NCBI RefSeq assembly: GCF_020911945.1
Contig: NZ_CP087135.1
Location: 1,736,001 to 1,800,000 of the forward strand
Length of the DNA: 64,000 bases
Direction of reading: 5' to 3'
Source of the DNA: Flavobacterium galactosidilyticum
GTDB taxonomy: Bacteria; Bacteroidota; Bacteroidia; Flavobacteriales; Flavobacteriaceae
The notes beneath the pieces were generated by a model, which worked only from the letters and a program-made list of their open reading frames with translations, ran no database searches and had not been told where the DNA came from. The position numbers and the translations under genes were made by a program. Of this stretch, positions 52,387 to 61,111 are shown one piece after another. Numbering within the stretch: the stretch's first letter is position 1; each line of letters opens with the position of its first letter.

Positions 52387-54564
52387 ATGGAAATGCAGCA
52401 GTTTTATTATGACAACAAAATTGTAAAGAAATTCATTTTCGCTACTATTGCTTTTGGCGTAGTAGGGATGATAGTGGGGCTCACGTTAGCCTTTATGTTT
52501 CTTTTCCCAAACATGACCGATGGAATATCTTGGTTAAGCTACGGTAGATTAAGACCCTTACATACAAATGCGGTTATTTTTGCGTTTGTAGGAAATGCTT
52601 TTTTTGCCGGAATGTATTATTCCATGCAGCGATTGCTTAAAGCCAGAATGTACAGTGATTTATTAAGTAATATTCACTTTTGGGGATGGCAATTAATCAT
52701 TGTTGCTGCAGCAATTACCTTGCCTTTAGGTTTTAGTTCCTCTAAAGAATATGCTGAATTAGAGTGGCCTATTGATATTGCAATTACGCTTATTTGGGTT
52801 GTAATGGGTATCAACATGATTGGAACCATGATCAAACGTAGAGAGCGCCATTTATATGTTGCAATCTGGTTTTACTTGGCAACATTTGTTACTGTTGCGG
52901 TTTTACATATTTTCAATAATATAGAAATTCCAGTTTCTGCTTGGAAAAGTTATTCTGTTTACGCAGGAGTTCAAGATGCATTAGTACAATGGTGGTACGG
53001 TCACAATGCAGTTGCATTTTTCTTAACAACTCCGTTCTTAGGATTAATGTATTACTTTGTTCCTAAAGCTGCTAATCGCCCTGTGTATTCTTACAGACTA
53101 TCAATCGTTCACTTCTGGTCGTTAATTTTTATTTACATCTGGGCTGGACCGCACCACTTATTATATTCTGCATTGCCTAACTGGGCACAAAATTTAGGTG
53201 TTGCTTTCTCAATTATGTTACTTGCTCCATCTTGGGGTGGTATGATCAACGGATTATTGACTTTGAGAGGTGTATGGGATAAAGTACGTGTTGATCCTGT
53301 TTTGAAATTTTTCGTTGTAGCGATTACAGGTTATGGTATGGCTACTTTTGAAGGGCCAATGTTGTCTCTTAAAAACGTAAATGCTATTGCGCATTATACG
53401 GACTGGATTATTGCTCACGTTCACGTAGGTGCATTAGCATGGAATGGATTCATGGCTTTTGGTATGATTTATTGGTTAGTTCCTAGAATGGCTAAAACTT
53501 CATTATACTCTCTAAAACTGGCTAACTTCCATTTCTGGATTGGTACTTTAGGTATTATATTATATACAATTCCTATGTATGTTGCTGGTTTCTTACAAGC
53601 ATCTATGTGGAAACAATTTAACCCAGACGGAACTTTAACATATGGTAACTTCCTTGAAACAGTAACTCAAATCATGCCAATGTATTGGATGAGAGCTATT
53701 GGGGGATGTCTTTACTTAGCTGGTATGCTTGTTTTAGTATATAACATTGTTCAAACTTTAAGAGCAGGTTCGGCAATTGAAGACGAGTTGGCAGAAGCAC
53801 CAGCTTTAGTAAAAATTAGTTCTGGAAGAGTAAAAGGAGAAAAATTCCACCCTTGGTTGGAAAGAAAACCTATTCAATTGACAATTTTAGCAACAATAGC
53901 TATTTTAATTGGTGGTGTAATTCAAATTGTACCTACCATTATGGTTAAATCTAATATTCCAACAATTACAAGTGTTAAACCATATTCTCCATTAGAATTA
54001 GAGGGGCGTGATTTATACATTCGTGAAGGTTGTGTAGGATGTCACTCTCAGTCTGTTCGTCCTTTCCGTAGTGAAGTAGAGCGTTACGGACCACAATCTA
54101 AAGCAGGTGAGTTTGTTTATGATCATCCATTTTTGTGGGGTTCAAAACGTACAGGTCCAGATTTATTAAGAGTAGGTGGTAAGTACAATGATAACTGGCA
54201 CTTTAACCACTTCTGGAACCCACAAAGTATTTCTGCAGGCTCAATTATGCCAGGTTACAAATGGTTGTTTGATAATAAAGCAATGGATATTTCTAATACT
54301 CAAAAGAAAATGCAAGTGATGGTTACACTTGGTGTACCTTACACAGAAGCTGAAGTAGCAAGTGGTTTGGATGACTTAAGAAAACAAGCAATTGCAATCG
54401 AAGAAAGTTTGAAAAATGATCCTGACTTTGTAAAAAGTTATGAAGAAAGTAAAGCAAAAGCAAAAGCTAAAGGTGAGGAATTTGTTCCAATGAACGAAAG
54501 AGAAATTGTAGCGATGATTGCTTATATGCAAAGACTTGGAACTGATATTAAAGTAAAGAAATAG
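52387..54564 (+). CDS. ccoNO: Fused cbb3 oxidase subunits I and II (CcoN-CcoO)
   Basis: 725 residues. Residues 1-480 are CcoN: twelve helices with heme/CuB histidines in RPLHTNAVIF, WYGHNAVAFF, GPHHLLYSALPNW and IIAHVHVGALAWNG. After a linker (about 480-530) comes CcoO: heme c motif CVGCHSQSVRPF, RTGPDLLRVGG, and the axial Met region SIMPGYKWL. The fusion is typical of Bacteroidota. It is the catalytic core of a high-affinity oxygen reductase in the inner membrane. Confidence 0.95.
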   Translation: MEMQQFYYDNKIVKKFIFATIAFGVVGMIVGLTLAFMFLFPNMTDGISWLSYGRLRPLHTNAVIFAFVGNAFFAGMYYSMQRLLKARMYSDLLSNIHFWGWQLIIVAAAITLPLGFSSSKEYAELEWPIDIAITLIWVVMGINMIGTMIKRRERHLYVAIWFYLATFVTVAVLHIFNNIEIPVSAWKSYSVYAGVQDALVQWWYGHNAVAFFLTTPFLGLMYYFVPKAANRPVYSYRLSIVHFWSLIFIYIWAGPHHLLYSALPNWAQNLGVAFSIMLLAPSWGGMINGLLTLRGVWDKVRVDPVLKFFVVAITGYGMATFEGPMLSLKNVNAIAHYTDWIIAHVHVGALAWNGFMAFGMIYWLVPRMAKTSLYSLKLANFHFWIGTLGIILYTIPMYVAGFLQASMWKQFNPDGTLTYGNFLETVTQIMPMYWMRAIGGCLYLAGMLVLVYNIVQTLRAGSAIEDELAEAPALVKISSGRVKGEKFHPWLERKPIQLTILATIAILIGGVIQIVPTIMVKSNIPTITSVKPYSPLELEGRDLYIREGCVGCHSQSVRPFRSEVERYGPQSKAGEFVYDHPFLWGSKRTGPDLLRVGGKYNDNWHFNHFWNPQSISAGSIMPGYKWLFDNKAMDISNTQKKMQVMVTLGVPYTEAEVASGLDDLRKQAIAIEESLKNDPDFVKSYEESKAKAKAKGEEFVPMNEREIVAMIAYMQRLGTDIKVKK

Positions 54565-54582
54565 TACTAAAATTATAAAGTC

Positions 54583-54762
54583 ATGTTCGAACAAGTAAAA
54601 CATAATTTAGAGACTATTGATGGAGTGGCGACATTTCCTATCATCTCATTACTGATTTTTTTCTTCTTTTTTGTAGGATTAGGCATTTGGGTGTTTTCCT
54701 ATAAAAAAGAAAGAATCGATGAGTTGAGTCAAATGCCATTGCAAGACAATAAAATAGTATAA
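54583..54762 (+). CDS. ccoQ: Small CcoQ-like membrane subunit
   Basis: 59 residues: MFEQVKHNLETIDGVATFPI then one helix ending FVGLGIWVFSYKKE. Position between ccoNO and ccoP, length and single-helix topology fit CcoQ, although sequence conservation in this family is low. It starts 18 bp after ccoNO and ends 19 bp before ccoP. Confidence 0.82.
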   Translation: MFEQVKHNLETIDGVATFPIISLLIFFFFFVGLGIWVFSYKKERIDELSQMPLQDNKIV

Positions 54763-54781
54763 TTTTTTAAAAATATATAGA

Positions 54782-55663
54782 ATGAAAAAATTAATTCCAG
54801 CATACGTAAGCGTACTTGTTCTTTTCTTTGCTGCATTTGGAGCAATGGAGTATTTCGTTGACTCAGGGGATAAGCCTGCTTTTATTAAGTACCCTATGGT
54901 TTCTGTGTTTTTAATGGTATTTCTCTTTGTATTAATAGCGATATCAATTACAATGAGAGCTGTAGACAATATCACTTATCAATTAATGACTGAAGAGGAA
55001 AAAGCGAAATTAAATGCAGCAGGTACTCAGAGTTTCACTGAAAGTGATTGGTATAAAAAATTAGTATCAACGTTTGTAAGACCAGAATCTACAGTAGTAA
55101 GCGAAGACCAATTATTATTGGAGCATGACTATGATGGTATCAAAGAGTTAGATAACAATCTTCCGCCATGGTGGGTCTATTTATTCTACGCTTCTATCGT
55201 TTTTGGTGTCGTTTATATGGTTCGCTTCGAAATCTTAGGCGCTGATGATCAAGAAATGGAGCTGGCAAAAGAAATTGCACAAGCTAAAATTGAAGTAGCA
55301 GAATACATGAAAACTGCTCCTGATATGATGGACGAAAAAACAGTGACTGTATTGACTGATCCCGCCGATTTAGCTGTTGGAAAGGAAATTTATACTACTA
55401 ATTGTGCTGCTTGCCACAGAGCTGATGCAGGTGGTCAAATTGGTCCAAACTTGACTGATGACGAATGGATATTAGGTGGAGGAATAAAAAATATATTTCA
55501 TACTCTAGTAAATGGTGGTCGTGATGGGAAAGGTATGATTGCATGGAAAGGAACTTTGAAGCCTAAAGAAATGCAAAAAGTAGCTAGCTATATCATATCT
55601 TTGAAAGGAAGTAATCCTGTTGATCCTAAAGCACCAGAGGGAGAAGTTTGGGTTGAGGAGTAA
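54782..55663 (+). CDS. ccoP: cbb3 oxidase subunit III (CcoP), single-heme form
   Basis: 293 residues with two N-terminal membrane helices, a third near residue 125 (PPWWVYLFYASIVFGVVY), and one cytochrome c domain with CAACH (in TTNCAACHRADAGGQIGPNL) and an axial Met near GMIAWKGTLKPKEM. Proteobacterial CcoP carries two CxxCH motifs; only one is present here, as often seen in Bacteroidota. It takes electrons into the oxidase. Confidence 0.93.
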   Translation: MKKLIPAYVSVLVLFFAAFGAMEYFVDSGDKPAFIKYPMVSVFLMVFLFVLIAISITMRAVDNITYQLMTEEEKAKLNAAGTQSFTESDWYKKLVSTFVRPESTVVSEDQLLLEHDYDGIKELDNNLPPWWVYLFYASIVFGVVYMVRFEILGADDQEMELAKEIAQAKIEVAEYMKTAPDMMDEKTVTVLTDPADLAVGKEIYTTNCAACHRADAGGQIGPNLTDDEWILGGGIKNIFHTLVNGGRDGKGMIAWKGTLKPKEMQKVASYIISLKGSNPVDPKAPEGEVWVEE

Positions 55664-55758
55664 CATTTTTACAGTTAAATAGCAATTAAAAACACACGTT
55701 TTTATTTAGCTTTAGGATTTTAAGAATTATTTTAAAATTGTGTTTTAAATAAAAAGAA

Positions 55759-57177
55759 ATGTCAAAATTACCAGATGAAGCTTTTAGAGATACTATTGGA
55801 ACAATAGATAATGAAGGTAATAGGAAATTTATTTTCCCAAAAAAACCTTCAGGAAAGTTTTATGATTACAGGAAATGGGTTAGCTATTTATTACTTATAA
55901 TTCTTGTTGCGAATCCTTTTATAAAGATAAATGGCAACCAGTTCATGTTGTTCAATATTTTAGAAAGAAGATTCAATATTTTTGGATTTCCTTTTTGGCC
56001 TCAGGATTTTTATATTTTTGTTATTTCTATGATTGTTGGGGTTGTTTTTATAATCCTATTTACTGTAATTTTTGGAAGAATATTTTGTGGGTGGATTTGT
56101 CCGCAGACCATTTTTTTAGAAATGGTTTTCCGTAGAATTGAATATTGGATTGAAGGAGATCGAGGTGCACAAATTCGTTTAGATAAGCAAGAATGGAATT
56201 CTGAAAAGATTAGAAAAAAAGGAATGAAATGGACTCTTTTTCTAATTATTTCTTTTTTTATTGCCAATGTGTTTTTAGCCTATCTTATTAGTAGTGATAA
56301 ATTGCTTTTAATGATTGAAGAAGGACCATCTAGTCACATTAGTACTATTATCTCTTTATTGATTTTTACAGGTATCTTTTACTTTGTTTTTGTTTGGTTT
56401 AGAGAGCAAGTTTGTATTATTGCTTGCCCTTACGGAAGGTTACAAGGTGTTTTACTAGATAATAAATCTATAAATGTAGCATATGACTTTGTTCGTGGTG
56501 AAAAAGAATTAGGTAGAGCAAAATTCAATAAGCAAGAAGATAGAGAGGCATCAGGAAAAGGAGATTGTATTGATTGTAAACAATGTGTAAATGTTTGTCC
56601 TACTGGGATAGATATTCGTAACGGAACTCAATTAGAATGTATCAATTGTACGGCATGTATTGATGAATGCGATGCTATTATGGACAATGTAGGTTTGCCT
56701 AAGGGGCTTATTCGTTACGCTTCTGAAGAAGAAATAGAGAAAAATACTAAGTTCCAATTTACACCTAGAATGAAAGGCTATTCAGCTGTTTTGTTTATAT
56801 TGGTTGGTATCTTAATAGGACTTTTATTTTTACGTACAGATGTTGAAGCTACAATATTGCGTTTACCAGGACAATTGTTTCAACATAAGGGAGAAAACAT
56901 TAGTAATATTTATACGTTTAAAATTATTAACAAAACCAATAAAGATGTTAATGATATCCATTTCAAATTGGTTGGAATAAAAGGTACTTTGAATGTTGTA
57001 GGTAAACAAGATCTTATTGTTCCTAAACAAGGAATGGTTGGTGGAACACTGTTTGTCGAAATCAATAAAAATTTATTAGATAGCGATAAGACAAAATTGA
57101 AGATAGAAGTTTACGATGGTGATAAGAAAATTGAAACTAGTACGACTAGTTTTTTAAGTCCACGTAGTTTTGATTAA
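55759..57177 (+). CDS. ccoG: Cytochrome c oxidase accessory protein CcoG
   Basis: 472 residues. Multiple membrane helices with NapH-like CGWICPQTIFLE and CIIACPYGRL, then two ferredoxin-type [4Fe-4S] motifs CIDCKQCVNVCPTGID and CINCTACIDECD. The C-terminal 110 residues form a periplasmic Ig-like domain. It acts as a copper/redox assembly factor for the cbb3 oxidase (Cu2+ reduction in the characterised homologue). It overlaps the preceding reading frame region of ccoH only by its 3' end. Confidence 0.93.
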   Translation: MSKLPDEAFRDTIGTIDNEGNRKFIFPKKPSGKFYDYRKWVSYLLLIILVANPFIKINGNQFMLFNILERRFNIFGFPFWPQDFYIFVISMIVGVVFIILFTVIFGRIFCGWICPQTIFLEMVFRRIEYWIEGDRGAQIRLDKQEWNSEKIRKKGMKWTLFLIISFFIANVFLAYLISSDKLLLMIEEGPSSHISTIISLLIFTGIFYFVFVWFREQVCIIACPYGRLQGVLLDNKSINVAYDFVRGEKELGRAKFNKQEDREASGKGDCIDCKQCVNVCPTGIDIRNGTQLECINCTACIDECDAIMDNVGLPKGLIRYASEEEIEKNTKFQFTPRMKGYSAVLFILVGILIGLLFLRTDVEATILRLPGQLFQHKGENISNIYTFKIINKTNKDVNDIHFKLVGIKGTLNVVGKQDLIVPKQGMVGGTLFVEINKNLLDSDKTKLKIEVYDGDKKIETSTTSFLSPRSFD

Positions 57178-57214
57178 CACTGTGGTAAAGCCTTCAAATT
57201 TTAAAGAAAATATC

Positions 57215-57667
57215 ATGAAAATTAATTGGGGAACAGCAATTGTAATTGCTTTTGGTTTGTTTATTACGTTCATATTGTATTTTGTTGTTAAGGTTCAATC
57301 AGACTCAAAATATGATAATGATTTAGTTGTCGAAGAATATTACAAGCACGATGCAAAATTTGGTGATGAAATGAAACGCATTCAAAATGCTGAAGATTTA
57401 GTTTCAAAACCAGTAATTACTATACTTAGTGAGGGAGTTACTATCGTTTTTCCAGTGACTCTTGTTCCAGAAAATATAAAAGGAAAAGTGTCCCTGTACA
57501 GACCGTCTAACAAAAAGTTAGATTTTGAAATTCCAATTTCTCTTTCTGACGCTACTACTTTGCTCATACCTAAAAAAAGTTTGGCGGGCGGTCGATGGGA
57601 CATTAACATGGAATGGCAGTATGAAGGAAAATCATACTTGACCAAAGAAACAATTTACATTAAGTAG
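57215..57667 (+). CDS. ccoH: FixH/CcoH-family cbb3 assembly protein
   Basis: 150 residues from ATG at 57215 (MKINWGTAIVIAFGLFI), which gives a clean N-terminal membrane anchor; the earlier in-frame ATG at 57170 would add 15 residues and overlap ccoG. The periplasmic part includes YNDDLVVEEYYK-like DLVVEEYYKHDAKFG, and the end block AGGRWDINMEWQYEGKSYLTKE (cited in part as GGRWDINMEW), matching FixH. Needed for stable assembly of the oxidase. Confidence 0.88.
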   Translation: MKINWGTAIVIAFGLFITFILYFVVKVQSDSKYDNDLVVEEYYKHDAKFGDEMKRIQNAEDLVSKPVITILSEGVTIVFPVTLVPENIKGKVSLYRPSNKKLDFEIPISLSDATTLLIPKKSLAGGRWDINMEWQYEGKSYLTKETIYIK

Positions 57668-57670
57668 TTA

Positions 57671-57711
57671 AAAAGCCATAAAGTCATACCTTTGATTTTA
57701 TGGCTTTTAAT
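57671..57711 (+). terminator. Hairpin after ccoH
   Basis: AAAAGCCATAAA (57671-57682) pairs with TTTATGGCTTTT (57697-57708); the downstream T-tract is short. It may attenuate rather than end transcription before the TauE/SafE gene. Confidence 0.6.
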
Positions 57712-57735
57712 CTTAATTATAACTTTTGACACAAA

Positions 57736-58437
57736 ATGCTATACTCAGCCTTTATATTTGGTTTAATAAGTAGTTTTCATTGCATAGGCATGTGTGGTCC
57801 TATTGCGATGATGTTGCCTGTAGATCGATCAAATCAGGCTAAAAAAGTTACTCAAATCATAACCTATCATTTAGGAAGATTAACAGCATACGGAACCATA
57901 GGTTTTGTTTTTGGACTTCTAGGAAAAGGTTTCTTTCTCGCAGGTATTCAGCAGAATTTGTCCATATTCATAGGTGCAGCTATGATTGTTGTGGTTTTGG
58001 TACCAGAGAAAATATTTGCCAAATATAATTTTTCAAAACCAGCCTATAGATTGATTTCTAAAATAAAAACATCCTTAGGAAGTCAGTTTAGGAATAAGAG
58101 TTATAAGTCATTATTTACTATTGGTCTATTAAATGGCTTTTTGCCATGCGGAATGGTGTACGTTGCTTTATTTGGTGCAATCGCGATGCAAAGCGCAAGT
58201 CTAGGAGTTTTATATATGGTATTATTCGGTTTAGGAACGGTTCCTATGATGAGCAGTATTGTTTATATAAATTCTTTTTTGACTGTTCCAATTAGAAATA
58301 AAATCCAAAAAGTAATTCCGTATGTTGCCGTGCTTATAGGTTGCTTGTTTATCTTAAGAGGTTTAGGATTGGGAATTCCGTACATTTCTCCATCCAATAT
58401 GAGCTTATTTGTTCAAGAAGATCCAAATTGCCACTAA
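57736..58437 (+). CDS. Sulfite exporter TauE/SafE-like membrane protein of the cbb3 cluster
   Basis: 233 residues, six hydrophobic helices. The N-terminal HCIGMCGPIAMML and the second half GLLNGFLPCGMVY form the paired motif seen in DsbD/CcdA-like and CcoH-associated TauE/SafE proteins that accompany cbb3 genes in many bacteria. A role in copper or heme handling for the oxidase is inference from context. The C-terminus ends at a bidirectional terminator facing hemN. Confidence 0.85.
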   Translation: MLYSAFIFGLISSFHCIGMCGPIAMMLPVDRSNQAKKVTQIITYHLGRLTAYGTIGFVFGLLGKGFFLAGIQQNLSIFIGAAMIVVVLVPEKIFAKYNFSKPAYRLISKIKTSLGSQFRNKSYKSLFTIGLLNGFLPCGMVYVALFGAIAMQSASLGVLYMVLFGLGTVPMMSSIVYINSFLTVPIRNKIQKVIPYVAVLIGCLFILRGLGLGIPYISPSNMSLFVQEDPNCH

Positions 58438-58460
58438 CTTTTTAGCTTTACAATATTTCA

Positions 58461-58493
58461 AAAAAAAAATACGCTCGAGGCGTATTTTTTTTT
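58461..58493. terminator. Bidirectional terminator between the TauE/SafE gene and hemN
   Basis: ATACGC/GCGTAT stem with a 5-nt loop, preceded by A9 and followed by T9, so it works on both strands. The two genes converge on it. Confidence 0.85.
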
Positions 58494-58507
58494 ATTTCAT
58501 TATACAA

Positions 58508-59872
58508 TTATATTGTCATCGAAAACAATTGTGTGTCTGGTGTTTTTCGTTTTAAACGAAGGTCGAATGCCATGCAAATATTACGTACATAAGGCTTGCC
58601 AGCATCTGTAACCTGAATACTTTTCTCCTTAATGATAAGTAGTCCGTCGTTTTCCATTTCTTTTAATTGAATTAAAACCTCTGGAATTTCTTCAAAATAA
58701 GTTTCTTTATTCTCCCACGAAGTTACAAATTGACACATTAAATTCAAGATGTGTTTTCTGATGATTAAATCTTCATTTGTCAATAGATGCCCGCGGTAAA
58801 CAGGTAATTTATCCCATTCTAAAATTTGGTAATAATCTTCTAAATTTTTCACATTCTGAGCAAAACTGTACCAACTATCACTAATAGATGAAACACCTAA
58901 ACCAATCATTAATTGTGTTTTTGAAGAGCTATACCCCATGAAGTTACGGTGCAAATTTCCATTTTCAAAAGCATCATAAAGGCTATCCGTTTTTAAGGCA
59001 AAATGATCCATTCCTATTTCATGGTATCCATTTTCGAACAATAATTTTTTGCCTGTTTCATATAACATTCTTTTCTTATCATCTTTAGGAATGTCTTCGT
59101 CCTTAAATCCGCGTTGTCCATTTCCTTTAATCCAAGGTACGTGTGCATAACTATAAAAAGCTAAACGATCTGGTTGTAATGATTTTGTTTTTTCAATAGT
59201 GTCGATAATATCTTCAAGTTCTTGAAATGGTAAACCAAAAATAATATCATGACCAATTGAGGTATAACCTATTTCTCTAGCCCATAAAGTAACTTTCGCT
59301 ACATTGTGAAAAGGTTGCTCTCTGTGTATTGCTTTCTGAACTTTAGCAGAATAATCTTGTACGCCGTAACTGACTCTTCTAAATCCTAAGTCATAGAGTT
59401 TTTTTAAATGTTCGTGGGAAGTATTATTTGGATGTCCTTCAAAACTAAATTCATAGTTTTCAGCTTTTTTTGCACTAGTGAAAATTCCGTTAATTAAGTC
59501 TTCTAAGTTTTTAGGAGAGAAAAAGGTTGGAGTTCCACCACCTAGATGAATTTCTTTTATAGTTGGTTTTTCACCTAGTATTTTACAATATATTGCCCAT
59601 TCTTTTAGAACTGCTTCTATATATGGATTTTCTACGCTATGGTTTTTTGTGATGCGCTTATTACAACCACAAAATGTACATAAACTTTCGCAGAATGGTA
59701 AGTGAATATAAAGACTTATCCCTTCTGGACCATTACTTTGTATAAATGATTTCTTTAAAGTTTCTGTCCAAATCTCGTATGAAAAATCAGCTTCATTCCA
59801 ATAAGGAACCGTTGGATAGCTAGTGTATCTAGGTCCTGGAACATTGTATTTTTGAATTAAAGAATTTTTCAT
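58508..59872 (-). CDS. hemN: Oxygen-independent coproporphyrinogen III oxidase
   Basis: 454 residues, the size of true HemN. Radical-SAM cluster motif CESLCTFCGCNK (CxxxCxxC), the SAM-binding LGGGTPTFF, and the RVSYGVQDYS and YSYAHVPWIKGNGQRGF blocks that mark HemN (not HemW). It performs the anaerobic step of heme synthesis and fits the microaerobic regulon. It has the same upstream palindrome and spacing as the cbb3 operon. Confidence 0.95.
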   Translation of the reverse strand: MKNSLIQKYNVPGPRYTSYPTVPYWNEADFSYEIWTETLKKSFIQSNGPEGISLYIHLPFCESLCTFCGCNKRITKNHSVENPYIEAVLKEWAIYCKILGEKPTIKEIHLGGGTPTFFSPKNLEDLINGIFTSAKKAENYEFSFEGHPNNTSHEHLKKLYDLGFRRVSYGVQDYSAKVQKAIHREQPFHNVAKVTLWAREIGYTSIGHDIIFGLPFQELEDIIDTIEKTKSLQPDRLAFYSYAHVPWIKGNGQRGFKDEDIPKDDKKRMLYETGKKLLFENGYHEIGMDHFALKTDSLYDAFENGNLHRNFMGYSSSKTQLMIGLGVSSISDSWYSFAQNVKNLEDYYQILEWDKLPVYRGHLLTNEDLIIRKHILNLMCQFVTSWENKETYFEEIPEVLIQLKEMENDGLLIIKEKSIQVTDAGKPYVRNICMAFDLRLKRKTPDTQLFSMTI

Positions 59873-59894
59873 AATAGGAGTATTTATTAGAAAT

Positions 59895-59902
59895 CAAAAA
59901 TA
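59895..59902 (-). promoter_or_regulatory. -7 box of hemN
   Basis: TATTTTTG on the minus strand, 22 nt beyond the palindrome and 22 nt before the hemN ATG. Confidence 0.65.
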
Positions 59903-59924
59903 CTACTAAGACTAAATATTTAAA

Positions 59925-59938
59925 ATGATAATTATCAT
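59925..59938. promoter_or_regulatory. FNR-type operator upstream of hemN
   Basis: ATGATAATTATCAT, a perfect palindrome, centre near -41.5. Same core and same 22-nt spacing to the -7 box as at ccoS/ccoNO. Confidence 0.75.
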
Positions 59939-59951
59939 ATAAGAAAATAAC

Positions 59952-59978
59952 AAAAAAAAGAGACTCTAAAGTCTCTTT
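59952..59978 (-). terminator. Rho-independent terminator after the single-helix protein gene
   Basis: On the minus strand AAAGAGAC pairs with GTCTCTTT (6-nt loop), followed by TTTTT. It lies just downstream of the gene ending at 59992 and just upstream of the hemN operator. Confidence 0.8.
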
Positions 59979-59991
59979 CATTCCATATTTA

Positions 59992-60468
59992 TTACTTTTT
60001 AATATGACTATCAAATATTGCTTTCCATTTTTTTGCTAGTTGATAATCTTCATACAAACATATTTGTCCCATTTGATCGTTTTCAATTTTATAAAAAGGA
60101 ACTGATTCTGTTTTTTTATTTTCTTTATATTGGAATTCTACCACTATACTATTAGTTGTGTCACCATTATTAGCTGTAGTGAGAACCAATTTGCAAGACT
60201 GAACATCATTTAAATTTACAAATGAATTTTTTTCTGATTTCGTATTGAAATCCATTAAAAGGAATCCTTTGTTTTTATCGTCTAAAGCTAATATTTTTTT
60301 ATTAAGCCTATCTACAATCTCAAATTTGAAATGATTGTTTTGGCTAAATTGATCTTTTATTGCGTTAATTTTTGATTTATTAAGTGAAGTGGATCGTAAA
60401 TTATATAAAATAGGTGCAGCGATTATTAATGTTAATACAAGACCGATTATAGTTACAGATGTGTCCAT
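59992..60468 (-). CDS. Membrane-anchored protein of unknown function
   Basis: 158 residues from ATG at 60468 (MDTSVTIIGLVLTLIIAAPILY), which places the membrane helix at the N-terminus; an ATG ten codons upstream is less likely. The rest is a soluble domain with regular beta pattern (FEIVDRLNKKILALDDKNKGFLLMDF, cited in part) and no recognised motif. Possibly envelope-associated. Adjacent to hemN but on its own transcript. Confidence 0.65.
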   Translation of the reverse strand: MDTSVTIIGLVLTLIIAAPILYNLRSTSLNKSKINAIKDQFSQNNHFKFEIVDRLNKKILALDDKNKGFLLMDFNTKSEKNSFVNLNDVQSCKLVLTTANNGDTTNSIVVEFQYKENKKTESVPFYKIENDQMGQICLYEDYQLAKKWKAIFDSHIKK

Positions 60469-60625
60469 TTTTTTATTTTTTAGTGATTTATATAACAAGA
60501 TAATTTGAATTGAAAATCAAAAGATATCAACTCATAATAGGACGATAATTGTGTCCTTTAATACTAAAGCAATTATATTATTGAATATAATATGTCAAAG
60601 TATCATTTTAGAATCAATGTCTATT

Positions 60626-60973
60626 TTACCAAAAAGAATGAAAGGGAAAGAGTAGCAGCGAAACCATTTCGCATCGATTAATGTCTTGATTCGCAAAACG
60701 TAAAAAAGGTGTTCTAATTTTAAAATCAGGAATTGCAAGAAAAAAACTTTCTAAATATTTTACAAAATATTGATTAGAAGTTTTGTGATGTAGAAGAAAT
60801 AGGTGGGTGATCTGAGGTTGTATAAAAACAGAAGTATGAATACTGTCAGACGAGAAAGTCGAAGAGGTTTTCTCGATTTCAAAGGAATGACCCGGAGATT
60901 TATTTGCATTAAAAACAAATAATAAAACTAATGAAAGCCCAATGATTATTATGGTTTTCCGTATCCAATTCAT
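60626..60973 (-). CDS. Small exported protein of unknown function
   Basis: 115 residues with an N-terminal hydrophobic helix (TIIIIGLSLVLLFVF) that is either a signal peptide or anchor. The remainder has several histidines (ITHLFLLHHKT) and a single cysteine. No family recognised. It may be real because the frame is clean over its length, but support is limited to coding potential and context. Confidence 0.55.
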   Translation of the reverse strand: MNWIRKTIIIIGLSLVLLFVFNANKSPGHSFEIEKTSSTFSSDSIHTSVFIQPQITHLFLLHHKTSNQYFVKYLESFFLAIPDFKIRTPFLRFANQDINRCEMVSLLLFPFHSFW

Positions 60974-61050
60974 TTTGTAAATATAGCCTTTGGTATTGAT
61001 TTTACACCATTTTTTCTTATAAATGAAAGTTAAATCTAATCTTAATTTCG

Positions 61051-61086
61051 CATAAAAAAACCTCGAATTCGTAAGGTTCGAGGTTT
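61051..61086 (-). terminator. Rho-independent terminator after the DUF349 gene
   Basis: On the minus strand AAACCTCGAA pairs with TTCGAGGTTT around a 9-nt loop, followed by TTTTTTTATG. It lies 26 bp beyond the stop of the DUF349 gene. Confidence 0.88.
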
Positions 61087-61111
61087 GTGATTTACAATCT
61101 TAATTGATAAT

